Shown: positions 1 to 8,113, counted from the first letter of the stretch. The stretch: 64,000 bases of DNA from Xanthomonas sp. GPE 39 (GCF_000963005.1 NZ_JZHZ01000007.1:2836621-2900620); one strand, 5' to 3'. The notes: generated from the sequence alone by a model not told the origin. A program made the numbers and translations.

Positions 1-412
1 CGCCATGTGCACCTTGCTGCCCTTCTTGCGCTTGTAGCCGTCGTAGCCAGCACGTGGTCCGCTTTCGCATGTCGACTGTAGCGTTCGACCATCCAGGATC
101 ACGGCGCTGGGTTTGCCCCTGCTTGCCTTGCGCTACCCGCAAGATCGAACGCAAATCGTTGACCATGGCCTCAAAGCAGCCAGCCTGTAACCACCGTTGG
201 GTTTGCTGGTAGACCGCCTCCCACGGTGGAAACTCGTGGGGAATCAAGCGCCAGGGCGCCCCGGCTCGCGCCATCCAGCGCAATGCGTTGAACATCAAGC
301 GCAGGTCATACTTGCTCTGCCGTGCCTGCGGATCCATCAGTGTCAAGTAGGGTGCAGCGAAGGCCCATTCTTCATCGGATACGTCGGTCGGATAGGAGCG
401 TGCTGGCTTCAT
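1..412 (-). pseudogene. IS5-family transposase, N-terminal part, frameshifted
   Basis: Reading the minus strand from an ATG at 412 gives an N-terminus of the IS5 transposase type (MKPARSYPTDVSDEEWAF, then RWMARAGAPWRLIP and PPWEAVYQQTQRW). The frame holds to about position 115. The expected catalytic segment ([20 protein letters not shown], followed by [14 protein letters not shown]) then continues in a different frame, so there is a frameshift at about 101-115. This copy is probably inactive unless the shift is programmed. The C-terminal half lies off the left edge. Confidence 0.75.
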
Positions 413-455
413 CCGCTTACGATAGCCGCGAAAGCCTCAAGTTCATAACACGCTC
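1..455 (-). mobile_element. IS5-family insertion sequence, one end and 5' part of transposase (runs off left edge)
   Basis: The element end lies at about 455: the minus strand starts with a GAGCGTGTTATGAAC-type terminal repeat (441-455), 29 bp upstream of the transposase start codon. This terminal motif is typical of the IS427-like group of the IS5 family. The rest of the element lies outside the window, so the far end, target duplication and full size cannot be seen. The end stops only about 5 bp before the ribosome binding site of the bacteriocin gene at 472, so the IS probably replaced or displaced that gene's original promoter. Confidence 0.75.
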
Positions 456-471
456 TAACAAGGATATTACA

Positions 472-708
472 ATGCGTGAATTGACTGCTGTGGAAATGAT
501 GGACGTGAGCGGCGGATTCAATCCCGTCGATGCTGCAGCAGGCGCCGCCTGTTCATCATTGGGTCAAAGTGCTGCAACAGCTATAATTGGCGGTTTTCTT
601 GAAGGACTTGAAGTCGGAAGCGTTGCCGGTCCAATCGCAATGATTGGTGGCGCAGCAGTGGGAGCTGCCGTCGGAGTAATCTGGTATTATACTACACCGG
701 CATCTTAA
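472..708 (+). CDS. Double-glycine leader bacteriocin/microcin precursor
   Basis: This 78-residue protein begins with a classic double-glycine leader (MRELTAVEMMDVSGG, residues 1-15), close to the colicin V/microcin leader pattern with Glu, hydrophobic residues and GG at -2/-1. The predicted mature peptide is about 63 residues, starts FNPVDAAAG, is rich in Gly and Ala with GxxxG-like spacing, contains one Cys, and ends in an aromatic hydrophobic stretch. That composition fits a class II membrane-active bacteriocin. The start at 472 is set by AAGGA at 460-464. A C39-type exporter, the enzyme class that cuts after GG, is encoded at 2795. The killing target is unknown. The nearby IS end leaves no room for a native promoter. 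Confidence 0.85.
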   Translation: MRELTAVEMMDVSGGFNPVDAAAGAACSSLGQSAATAIIGGFLEGLEVGSVAGPIAMIGGAAVGAAVGVIWYYTTPAS

Positions 709-716
709 CCAGTAGC

Positions 717-742
717 AGTGGCCCTCCAATGCGAGGGCCACT
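717..742 (+). terminator. Perfect hairpin between bacteriocin and next gene (attenuator or mRNA stabiliser)
   Basis: A 10-bp perfect stem AGTGGCCCTC/GAGGGCCACT encloses a 6-nt loop (727-732), starting 8 bp after the bacteriocin stop codon. There is no U-tract after it, so it is not a standard intrinsic terminator. In bacteriocin operons such a hairpin often lowers read-through, so that the structural peptide is made in excess of downstream genes. That role is inferred here. Confidence 0.6.
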
Positions 743-759
743 TAAAAATGGAGGGAATA

Positions 760-1227
760 ATGGCTCCAATTAAAGACTTCCGCTGGGAATTAAGCCTTAA
801 AAGAAGAGTTATCCCCTTTCAGTCGATCAGTCAAGTAGTAAGCTTTTTTTTCTACCTTTTTCTGGCTGAAATACTTGTTTTTGCCCTAATAGAAATCCTC
901 CCTGGAGATATTGAGGACAAGATATTCATAATGGCCCCATCCATTTTCCTATCTTTTTTCCCAGTTTACGAAGTCATCCCCCAAAGCTTTATTGTCGAAG
1001 GAATGAGCGCCAATGAACTCCACCATAAAGTTCAAGGGAAATTGGATAAGCTTGGATACAAAAGGTGCGAGGAACAGGCTGGATTTGTATACTTCAGCAA
1101 ACTCCCCAAGATTATATCCTGGAAAGAAAATTCAGTGAAATTAATCGACGTAAAAGATGGCTGCAAAGTTATCGCACCAAAATTAATTTCCAAGAAAGTC
1201 CATGATTTTTGCGCAGGATTAGCTTGA
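760..1227 (+). CDS. Small membrane protein, candidate bacteriocin immunity protein
   Basis: The protein has 155 residues with a basic N-terminus, two hydrophobic stretches at about residues 25-45 and 55-75, and a soluble C-terminal half rich in Lys, Val and Ile. The start at 760 is chosen because GGAGGG (750-755) sits just upstream. An in-frame ATG at 748 overlaps that ribosome binding site, and one at 718 lies inside the hairpin. The base composition is clearly lower in G+C than the core genes. No family was recognised. Its position 50 bp after a bacteriocin gene and its membrane topology make an immunity role plausible, but this is inference from context only. Confidence 0.7.
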   Translation: MAPIKDFRWELSLKRRVIPFQSISQVVSFFFYLFLAEILVFALIEILPGDIEDKIFIMAPSIFLSFFPVYEVIPQSFIVEGMSANELHHKVQGKLDKLGYKRCEEQAGFVYFSKLPKIISWKENSVKLIDVKDGCKVIAPKLISKKVHDFCAGLA

Positions 1228-1358
1228 ATTTTAATGTATGAATTTCAATTTCGCAAATTAAACTTTGAGAACATAAATTTCAGGCATGTTGCCATCCAAG
1301 GTACGCACATATGGCTAGACTTGGCTGACATCGCAATGGCAATTTATCAGGAAATTCC

Positions 1359-1565
1359 ATGCGCCACTTCAGCAATCAAAAAATGAATAATAATCTTCCG
1401 CTCTTAGCTGCACTATTCGTATACTTACTGACGACGGCAATTTCCACACTCCTTCATGAACACCTCATCATTCGCTGCCCTGTCATCTTTACTGGCGTTA
1501 TAATTTCATTATTTATATATAAAAATTTCTGGAAGCCCGCACTCGTAGTAAAAATTAAAATTTAA
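1359..1565 (+). CDS. Small two-helix membrane protein in bacteriocin locus
   Basis: A 68-residue hydrophobic protein with two predicted membrane helices (about residues 13-30 and 40-55) and a basic tail (KPALVVKIKI). AGGAA at 1350-1354 supports the ATG at 1359; a second ATG at 1383 is possible. It is A+T-rich, like the 760-1227 gene. It has the size and shape of bacteriocin immunity or accessory peptides, but no family was recognised. It is the second immunity candidate in the locus. Confidence 0.5.
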   Translation: MRHFSNQKMNNNLPLLAALFVYLLTTAISTLLHEHLIIRCPVIFTGVIISLFIYKNFWKPALVVKIKI

Positions 1566-1939
1566 TTATTATAGAACGCAATGTATGATTTTATTTTTCA
1601 TCTCAACCCCGTCGGCACACGATCCTCGTCGGATATCACCTGGATGCCTTACAGAGCCAGGCCAAATCGAATAGTTCGGTTTTTTCTTAATCAGATCAAT
1701 TGACTACCTGTACAGTAGCGCAGTACCACGCATTGGGAATATGCATCATGCATTGGAACTCAGACGAGAGCTTTCCCCTTGCACCAGACAGATGGTCAGC
1801 ATGGCGACCACCTTGGGGACGTCGATTAGAGGGTGAATCCGCAGTACGACGCGCGACCTGGCAATGGCATCCATTCGACCCGATCATCGTGTCGATCCCG
1901 GGCGAAAAGTCGATGCTACCCCCTGTTTGCTTTGCACGC
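1566..1939 (+). other. Intergenic stretch before the rhomboid gene, no confident gene
   Basis: The plus-strand frame of the rhomboid gene is open back to 1700, but the added residues are Trp/Arg/Pro-rich, unlike a signal or membrane segment, and have no convincing ribosome binding site. The G+C content rises sharply at about 1750-1930 compared with both sides, which suggests an old insertion or rearranged piece. No repeat ends or known IS motif were seen. Confidence 0.4.
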
Positions 1940-2791
1940 ATGGCACCTCAAATTCAAAAAAGAATGCTCTCCCAATTCCTTGTATTATTTTCCCTGATGT
2001 CATGCATGGCAATAGGTTTCGCCATTGCAAGCTTCAAAACCGATGGAAATTATTTCATCAAAGCAAGCACAGTAATCACGTTATTCGCAATATTTTTAAT
2101 CTCTCAATATCTACTTATTTTCCGAAAATTATCGAGTCTGCGCGAATACTCTCGATTCTCTGCATGGTGTTATTTACAGACGAGCAAGCAACCACTTTCA
2201 ATCGCCGTCATGATGATAGCGATCGGCGGAATTCAGCTCTACCTACAGACACGCGCCGGTAGCCTTTTCAATCTGATCGAGCAGTATGGACTTGTTTTCC
2301 AAGATGCGCCGCACCAACCATGGCGCTATCTCAGCGGGCCTTTCCTGCATTCCGGTGTTGCACACTGGGCCGCTAACTTTTCTTTACTCATGGTTGCAGC
2401 CGGGCTTTCTTTCTCGCTTGGCCGGGCGCTGGTTATCTGGATACTTTTCTTATCCGGAGTATTATTGCCCGCATTTTTGTTGACATTCCTCCCACATTGG
2501 GTCGGCTCGGATGCGTTCCTTGGCATCTCCGGCGGAGTATTTGCATTATATGGATGGATTGTCGGCATCTCGCTACGCAATCGCCAGATATTTCCGCCTG
2601 CTCTCTGGTGGATGTTTGCATATTTCGCATTGGCAACGATGCTGGCTTCCTCCTTGCTTTCTCCTCGCACGAGTTGGTTTGCGCATGCATCGGGTTGGCT
2701 GTTGGGGCTTACGATTGGCTTATTGGAGATAGGATTGAAGCATGAGCTTAAAAAACCAATATTGGCATCTTCAGGAACTGGAGCGATCTGA
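1940..2791 (+). CDS. Rhomboid-family intramembrane serine protease
   Basis: The protein has 283 residues from the ATG at 1940. The start is uncertain: 1964 is an alternative and the frame is open to 1700. Rhomboid signatures are present: an HxxxxHxxxN cluster (H137, H142, N146) in the second rhomboid helix, the catalytic GxSG motif GISGG with Ser197, and the partner His249 in HASGWLLG of the last helix. Two extra hydrophobic helices precede the core. It sits 3 bp before the exporter gene, so the two are co-transcribed. Rhomboids cut membrane proteins within or near the bilayer. Here it might process the exporter, an immunity protein or the peptide itself; the substrate is unknown. An accessory membrane-fusion protein gene, usual for Gram-negative export, is not seen in the locus. 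Confidence 0.8.
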   Translation: MAPQIQKRMLSQFLVLFSLMSCMAIGFAIASFKTDGNYFIKASTVITLFAIFLISQYLLIFRKLSSLREYSRFSAWCYLQTSKQPLSIAVMMIAIGGIQLYLQTRAGSLFNLIEQYGLVFQDAPHQPWRYLSGPFLHSGVAHWAANFSLLMVAAGLSFSLGRALVIWILFLSGVLLPAFLLTFLPHWVGSDAFLGISGGVFALYGWIVGISLRNRQIFPPALWWMFAYFALATMLASSLLSPRTSWFAHASGWLLGLTIGLLEIGLKHELKKPILASSGTGAI

Positions 2792-2794
2792 GCG

Positions 2795-4909
2795 ATGAAG
2801 GCGATTGTGCAAGCAGAAGCAAGCGAATGCGGGCTGGCTTCATTGGCGATGGTGGCTTCAGCGCACGGCATGCAATTGGGCCTGCCCGAGTTACGCCGAC
2901 GTTTCCATTTATCGCTCAAAGGCATCCGACTCAACCAATTGATCGAGATTGCCCAGACGCTGGGTTTCTCCACCCGCCCGCTGCGGCTAGAGATGGAACA
3001 ACTGGATCAACTCGCCCTGCCTTGCGTCCTGCACTGGGATCTCAACCACTTCGTGGTACTTGCTAAGGTTGGAAAAACCAAAGCGACGATCCTCGACCCG
3101 GCCATCGGTGAGCGTAGGTTATCGCTCCAAGAGGTGTCCCAGCACTTTACCGGCGTGGCGCTGGAACTGACGCCAACTGCCGAGTTCAAGCAGCACAAGG
3201 CAGCCCCTTCCATTTCCGCGCGCCAACTCACCGGCCCCATCCGTGGGCTGTGGAGTGCGCTGTCGCAGATCGCGCTGTTGTCGATGGCGTTGCAGGTCTT
3301 CGTCATCCTGGCGCCGTTCTACACGCAATGGGTGGTGGACCAAGTGCTGGTGTCGGCGGACCGCGATTTACTCGTGGTGCTGGGGCTGGGTTTCGGATTG
3401 GCGCTGCTGCTGCAAGTCGGCATTGGCCTGTTGCGTGGTTGGTCGGTGGTGTATCTCTCCTCCAGACTCGGATTGCAGTGGATGGGCAACGTGTTCGCGC
3501 ACCTGCTCAAGTTACCGTTGGATTTTTTCGAAAAACGGCACCTGGGCGATGTCACCTCGCGCATGTCCTCGGTGCAGACCATTCAACACACGCTCACCAC
3601 CAGCTTCGTCGAGGCAATAATCGATGGGGTGATGGCGATGGTCACGTTGGTTCTGATGCTGATCTATAGCTGGAAGCTGGCATTGGTGACACTGCTGGCG
3701 GTCGCGCTCTATCTTGGCATCCGCGCCATTGCCTATCGGCCCATGCGCGACCGCACCGAACAACAATTGGTGGCCGCGGCCAAGCAACAGACACATCTGC
3801 TGGAATCGCTGCGTGGCATGCAAAGCTTGAAAGTGGCCGGTGAAGAATCGGTGCGTCGTTCCACTTACGAGAACTTGCTCAACGACACGGTCAATCAGGA
3901 CGTGAAACTGGCACGGATGTCGCTGGGCTTCAACACGGCCAGCCAGTTGGTATTCGGTCTGGAGCGCATCGCGGTGATCTGGATCGGCGCCAGGTTAGCG
4001 CTGGACAACGTATTTTCGGTCGGCATGTTGGTTGCCTACCTGGCCTACAAGGACCAGTTCGCCACGCGCGTGAGTGGATTGATCGATAAATGGATCGAGT
4101 TCCGTATGCTGCGTCTGCATGGCGAGCGGCTGGCCGATATCGTTTTGACTCCTCCGGAGGAGCATCACGCACACCCCCACGCACTACCACCCGCCGAGCC
4201 ACGCATCGAGGTGGAAGGATTGTCGTTTCGCTACGCCGACGGCGAGCCGTGGGTGGTCAAGGACTGCTGTTTCACGATTACGCCGGGAGAATCGGTGGCC
4301 ATCATTGGCGGGTCTGGTTGCGGCAAGACAACGTTGGTGAAGCTGTTACTGGGGTTACTCACGCCCAGCACGGGGACGATCCGCATTGGTGGGCACGACC
4401 TGCACAAGCTCGGCCCACGCACAGTCCGCAGCATGGTCGGCGCGGTGATGCAGGACGACCAATTGTTCGCGGGCAGCATCGCCGACAATATCCGTTTCTT
4501 CCAACCGGATTCGGATCAGGACAGGATCGAGGCGGCGGCGCGCCTAGCCGCTGTGCATGAGGACATCGTGGCGATGCCGATGGGCTATCACAGTCTGATA
4601 GGCGACATGGGAAGCTCATTGTCGGGCGGTCAGAAGCAGCGGTTGATCCTGGCGCGCGCACTGTATCGGCAGCCGAAGCTGCTGTTCCTCGACGAGGCCA
4701 CCAGCCATCTGGATGTCACCCGCGAGCGCTTGGTGAACGAGGCGGTGAAGCAATTGCAACTGACCAAGGTGATCGTGGCGCACCGCCCTGAAACCATTGC
4801 CAGTGCTGACCGCGTCCTGGTGATGGAGCATGGACGGATCATGCAAGAATTAAGGCCGCAGCAATCACTTGAGATGTCACGTTTTGAAGATCAGGCCTTC
4901 AGTGCTTGA
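2795..4909 (+). CDS. Bacteriocin-processing peptidase C39/ABC exporter (PCAT)
   Basis: A 704-residue protein with three modules. An N-terminal C39 cysteine protease domain has Cys12 (in EASECGLASL), His85 (NHFVVL) and Asp101 (ILDPA). Six transmembrane helices span about residues 155-440. A nucleotide-binding domain carries Walker A GGSGCGKTT, signature LSGGQKQR, Walker B LLFLDEATSHLD and the switch His in IVAHR. Proteins of this class cut double-glycine leaders and export the mature peptide with ATP. The full catalytic set and normal length suggest it is functional. It starts 3 bp after the rhomboid stop and is the natural exporter for the peptide at 472. No HlyD-type partner gene is next to it. 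Confidence 0.93.
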   Translation: MKAIVQAEASECGLASLAMVASAHGMQLGLPELRRRFHLSLKGIRLNQLIEIAQTLGFSTRPLRLEMEQLDQLALPCVLHWDLNHFVVLAKVGKTKATILDPAIGERRLSLQEVSQHFTGVALELTPTAEFKQHKAAPSISARQLTGPIRGLWSALSQIALLSMALQVFVILAPFYTQWVVDQVLVSADRDLLVVLGLGFGLALLLQVGIGLLRGWSVVYLSSRLGLQWMGNVFAHLLKLPLDFFEKRHLGDVTSRMSSVQTIQHTLTTSFVEAIIDGVMAMVTLVLMLIYSWKLALVTLLAVALYLGIRAIAYRPMRDRTEQQLVAAAKQQTHLLESLRGMQSLKVAGEESVRRSTYENLLNDTVNQDVKLARMSLGFNTASQLVFGLERIAVIWIGARLALDNVFSVGMLVAYLAYKDQFATRVSGLIDKWIEFRMLRLHGERLADIVLTPPEEHHAHPHALPPAEPRIEVEGLSFRYADGEPWVVKDCCFTITPGESVAIIGGSGCGKTTLVKLLLGLLTPSTGTIRIGGHDLHKLGPRTVRSMVGAVMQDDQLFAGSIADNIRFFQPDSDQDRIEAAARLAAVHEDIVAMPMGYHSLIGDMGSSLSGGQKQRLILARALYRQPKLLFLDEATSHLDVTRERLVNEAVKQLQLTKVIVAHRPETIASADRVLVMEHGRIMQELRPQQSLEMSRFEDQAFSA

Positions 4910-4990
4910 GTAAAGGTAGCAATAGTGGATGTTCGATTTCCGAGCGCATCCACTGCAGTGTTTTGGATTTCCTTGAAACATGTAATTGAC

Positions 4991-5161
4991 ATGTATAAAT
5001 TGAATAATACTCAATACATCCTTTGCTTGGTCAGCTTAACCTTTTTAATTACTTCCACGAAATCGAGTGGCTGGTGTGAATTTTACGCAATATCAGCATT
5101 GCCAGTAACAATATGGTTTTTATGCTCGAAGTTTTCCAAAAAAATTAAATGGAAGAACTAG
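4991..5161 (+). CDS. Small membrane peptide downstream of exporter
   Basis: A 56-residue peptide (MYKLNNTQYILCLVSL start) with two hydrophobic segments and a Lys-rich C-terminus (SKKIKWKN). It begins 81 bp after the exporter and is A+T-rich like the other small genes here. An upstream ATG at 4925 would add 22 residues. No ribosome binding site is strong at either start. It has the size of a bacteriocin immunity peptide but no family was recognised, and it may be a chance reading frame. Confidence 0.35.
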   Translation: MYKLNNTQYILCLVSLTFLITSTKSSGWCEFYAISALPVTIWFLCSKFSKKIKWKN

Positions 5162-5247
5162 GCCGCCATGAAAAACCACGCATCCCCACCAGTAGCAAGC
5201 GTTTTGTGCAGCACAAGGCATGTCTGACTTGCCAGTTTCTGTTAGGG

Positions 5248-5342
5248 AAGGTCTGAACTTGCCCACCCTCCCCGTTTTTTAGCTGACCAACACATTGAAT
5301 TTTAAGCTTGCTGATATCGGAGGTCTGACTTGTTCAGACCTT
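5248..5342. repeat. 11-bp inverted repeats and related direct repeats at island border
   Basis: AAGGTCTGAAC (5248-5258) is matched by its exact reverse complement GTTCAGACCTT (5332-5342). Shorter related words (TCTGACTTG) occur at 5223 and 5323. The block lies exactly where the A+T-rich bacteriocin island meets normal chromosome, so it may be a relic of a small mobile element. No gene is present in 5162-5373. Confidence 0.45.
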
Positions 5343-5373
5343 GGCAGTCTCAAGGATCAAGTGCGTCGTCGCT

Positions 5374-6018
5374 TCAATACGCTCCATGCGATGGAGCACA
5401 CGCCGCATCCTGCCACCACGCCAGCAGCGCAGCACAATCAGTGAAATGCAGGTCAGCTAGCGCAGGCCATGGGTTATCCGCACGCAGCAAAACCGTGGTG
5501 GCCCCTGCATTGCGACCGCATTGCAGGTCGTACTCGTGATCGCCCACCATCGCCATCGCCTGCGGCGCCACGCCCCACTGTTCTGCCAGATGCAGCAGGC
5601 CACCCGGATGCGGCTTGGGCGGAGCGTCATCGCGGCCGAGGATGGTCACCGTGTCGAACAGATCATCGAGTTCGATCTCTTCCAGGGTCAGTTGCGCCAG
5701 TTCGCGCGCATTGCGGGTCAGTACGGCCAACCGGCAATCGGCGGCATGCAACGTGCGCAGTAGTAACGAGGCACCATTGGCCGCGATCGCTTCATGCGCC
5801 AATGCGCGTTCGTGTTCGAGCAACCAAGCATGCTTGGAGGCGCGCTGCGCCTCCGGCAACGCCGCCAGGTGCTGCAGGATGTCGGCATGCAGCGGAATCT
5901 GCAGGGCGTCGCGAATCACGCTGAAATCGTGCACGGCGCGGGTCAAGGTGCCATCCATGTCGAACACCCAATGCCGCACCTGGCGCAACGTCCGTGCCTG
6001 TGACGTGGTGAAATCCAT
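5374..6018 (-). CDS. HAD-superfamily phosphatase
   Basis: A 214-residue protein with the HAD motif I DMDGT (in HWVFDMDGTLTR, Asp nucleophile near residue 20), motif II Thr in AVLTRNA, the conserved Lys in PPKPHPGGL and motif IV VGDHEYDLQCG. The helical cap after motif I is of the phosphoglycolate phosphatase/Gph-like type. Substrates of this subgroup are small phosphate esters; the exact one cannot be read from sequence. It lies 5 bp downstream of the lipoprotein gene, in the same minus-strand operon as the genes up to 8113. Confidence 0.85.
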   Translation of the reverse strand: MDFTTSQARTLRQVRHWVFDMDGTLTRAVHDFSVIRDALQIPLHADILQHLAALPEAQRASKHAWLLEHERALAHEAIAANGASLLLRTLHAADCRLAVLTRNARELAQLTLEEIELDDLFDTVTILGRDDAPPKPHPGGLLHLAEQWGVAPQAMAMVGDHEYDLQCGRNAGATTVLLRADNPWPALADLHFTDCAALLAWWQDAACAPSHGAY

Positions 6019-6023
6019 GCGAC

Positions 6024-6743
6024 TCAATCCCACCCCGGCATCTGCGCGCCATCCAGCCCGCCGGTCTCGAACACTGCCGTGCGCGTCCCACCCGCCTTCA
6101 CGGGAAACGTGATCTGCAGGACCGTGGTCTTGCGCGCCAGCTTCCACAGCGCTTTGTTGTCGGTGATGAACATGGCGATGGCTTCGTCGGTCTTCGGGCG
6201 GCTCGCCGCAGCAGTCCGCGGCGCACCGGCATCGGCCTTCAATTCCACCTTGCAGCCGCTGGCGCAACGGAAATCGCCGGACTGCAGCACCAGGTACGCG
6301 CTGCGCTTCCACTCGGGATGATCGCGGAACACCAGTTGCACCGGCTTGGGTCCACTGCCGTCCACGTCCACCTTGTCGCGGCTGTACAGCATCGCCGCGC
6401 GCTGCACACCCTTGCCCACTGGCACCTGCGAATACTGCCAGGCGGCCTGCATGCGCCGCAGTTCGCGCGCGGCCTCGCCCTTGGCCTTGACCTCGGCATA
6501 GCCGGGCCGAATGCGTTCGGCGGCAGCAGAGCCGGGATATTGCTCCAGCAATGCGGCGCCGTGAATCCGCGCCAAGTCCCAGTTGGCGGATGCGACGGCG
6601 GCAGCGTATTGCTTGGCCAGGTCCTCGGCGGCCTGCGCCTTGGCCTGTGCTTGCGCGGCGGCTTGCGCCTTGCGTTCGGCTTCGTGGTCGCCGCAACCGG
6701 CCAGAACAACGGCACACAGCGCGCCGAGCAGGAAACGTTTCAT
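6024..6743 (-). CDS. Predicted lipoprotein, uncharacterised
   Basis: A 239-residue protein starting MKRFLLGALCAVVLAGC, with the lipobox LAGC and acylated Cys at residue 17. An Ala/Gln/Lys-rich, probably helical, region follows (about residues 20-60), then a mixed domain with two Cys pairs (FRCASGCK) and a C-terminus that looks beta-rich. No family name was recognised. Its start overlaps the stop of the hydrolase at 6740 (ATGA), so the two are translationally coupled. It is probably anchored in the envelope. Confidence 0.75.
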   Translation of the reverse strand: MKRFLLGALCAVVLAGCGDHEAERKAQAAAQAQAKAQAAEDLAKQYAAAVASANWDLARIHGAALLEQYPGSAAAERIRPGYAEVKAKGEAARELRRMQAAWQYSQVPVGKGVQRAAMLYSRDKVDVDGSGPKPVQLVFRDHPEWKRSAYLVLQSGDFRCASGCKVELKADAGAPRTAAASRPKTDEAIAMFITDNKALWKLARKTTVLQITFPVKAGGTRTAVFETGGLDGAQMPGWD

Positions 6744-7753
6744 CGTGGGGTTCCTCGTTGGATCAGGGTCGCGATCGCCTGCGCGACGTCGTTGGGTTTT
6801 TCGACAATGGACATGTGGCCGCTGCCCTCGAGCATCACTTGGATCGCCTGCGGCAGGCGCTGCGCGTACAACGCCAACGCACTGACATCGATCACCGCAT
6901 CCTGCACGCAGTACAGCAGCAAGACCGGCTGACGGATCGACGCGGCCTCCTCGAACGGCAGAAACGCCTCTTCGCCGCGACCGATCCGCGCCAGTACCTG
7001 CTGCTCGAAATCGGCCTCTTGGCGGCGCCAGGCAACCACCACCGGCACCGCCCATGCCGGGATGCGCGGCTTGCTACGCTCAAGCACGAATGCGGTCTGG
7101 ATGTAACGGCGCAACGAAGCGGCATCGTGCACTGCGAACGGGTTATGACCTTCCAACACCGTCTGGCCGAACGCGTTGTCGGCAAAACGCACGCCGGCCG
7201 CATTGAGCAAACCGACGCGGTCAAATCGTGCGGGATGACGCGCGGCGGCCAAGGCGGCGATGCCGCCGCCCATCGAATGCCCAATCAGCACGCACTGGCT
7301 GCCGGCACGGCGCACGCAATGCGCGGCGAATGCAGCGACGCGTTCGGCCTGCGCGAGGAAACCATAATCTTCGCCGGCAATGCGCTGGCTCTCCGCCCAG
7401 CCGGGCAGATCGGGGATGATCAGGTGATAACGCGTCCCCAGCACGCGCGCCAGCGCTAGCCAGTTTTCCTTGCTACCCGTGAATCCGTGCAGCAGCAGCA
7501 GCGTCGGTGCGGTGGGATCGGACGCGGCGCGTTGCAGATACGTCCAGCGGTGCCCGGCAACCTGCGCCTGACACCGTTGCAAGCCAGTGCCGCAACACTG
7601 ACGCCGGCCTTCCAAGCGCAGCAGCAGGAATGGCTTGTGCCACAACAGCAACGCAACACCTGGCAACAGCAGCAACACAACGGCCAGCACGGTGAACAGC
7701 ACCCACGGCCACATCATCATCGACGCCATGAAAGAACCAGGAAGCAACAGCAT
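6740..7753 (-). CDS. Membrane-anchored alpha/beta hydrolase (lipase/esterase type)
   Basis: A 337-residue protein with a strong N-terminal membrane helix (about residues 12-38), followed by an alpha/beta-hydrolase fold. Visible parts are the oxyanion segment LLLHGFTGSKENW, the nucleophile elbow GHSMGGG (Ser), a later acidic residue in VQDAVID, and the catalytic His in GSGHMS. It resembles the lipase/esterase group that acts on acyl esters; the substrate is not known. An in-frame ATG at 7729 is an alternative start. It ends in an ATGA overlap with the lipoprotein gene. Confidence 0.85.
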   Translation of the reverse strand: MLLLPGSFMASMMMWPWVLFTVLAVVLLLLPGVALLLWHKPFLLLRLEGRRQCCGTGLQRCQAQVAGHRWTYLQRAASDPTAPTLLLLHGFTGSKENWLALARVLGTRYHLIIPDLPGWAESQRIAGEDYGFLAQAERVAAFAAHCVRRAGSQCVLIGHSMGGGIAALAAARHPARFDRVGLLNAAGVRFADNAFGQTVLEGHNPFAVHDAASLRRYIQTAFVLERSKPRIPAWAVPVVVAWRRQEADFEQQVLARIGRGEEAFLPFEEAASIRQPVLLLYCVQDAVIDVSALALYAQRLPQAIQVMLEGSGHMSIVEKPNDVAQAIATLIQRGTPR

Positions 7754-7762
7754 GCCATGCGC

Positions 7763-8113
7763 TCAGGCCGCCGCGTCGGCTTCGCCAAGATGGATCGCCA
7801 GCCAAACGGTGGCGCGGTCGAGGTCGGTGAAGGTCACCCAGTGCGGCGTATCGGCGGGGATCAACACATAGTCGCCTGGCGCAAGCGAGATTTCCTGGTC
7901 GTGCACGAGCACCCGCGCGCGGCCACTCAGTACCATCACCCATTCATCGTGCGCTTGCAGATAGGGCGCGTCCTTGGGAGTGGTTTGCCCATGCGAGACG
8001 ATGCGTTCGATGCGACAGCCGGAGCGCTTGAGCAGTTCGGTGAAGACTTCACCGCCAGTGGCATCCGGCAGCGGCGTCAGCAGCTTCCCGAACGTGGTAG
8101 AGAGATCGGTCAT
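7763..8113 (-). CDS. Cupin-domain protein
   Basis: A 116-residue single-domain cupin. It has the metal-binding pattern of motif 1 (HDEWVMVLSGRARV) and motif 2 (PGDYVLIPADTPHWV), a typical small beta-barrel length. Proteins of this type often serve as sugar-nucleotide, quercetin- or phosphate-related enzymes, or as sensors, and sequence alone does not tell which. It starts the operon that runs on through the hydrolase, lipoprotein and HAD genes. The 230 bp upstream (8114-8343) contain no gene. Confidence 0.8.
   Translation of the reverse strand: MTDLSTTFGKLLTPLPDATGGEVFTELLKRSGCRIERIVSHGQTTPKDAPYLQAHDEWVMVLSGRARVLVHDQEISLAPGDYVLIPADTPHWVTFTDLDRATVWLAIHLGEADAAA

Noticed and set aside
717-742. 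Standard Rho-independent terminator after the bacteriocin gene
   Set aside because: The stem is strong but there is no U-tract; kept only as an attenuator-like hairpin.
1700-1939. 80-residue N-terminal extension of the rhomboid protein
   Set aside because: Trp/Arg/Pro-rich sequence with no ribosome binding site and no fit to a membrane or signal segment.
6024-6717. N-terminal extension of the HAD gene to 6717
   Set aside because: The extra 233 residues are an Arg/Gly/Ala-rich shadow of the lipoprotein gene; the HAD domain starts normally at 6018.
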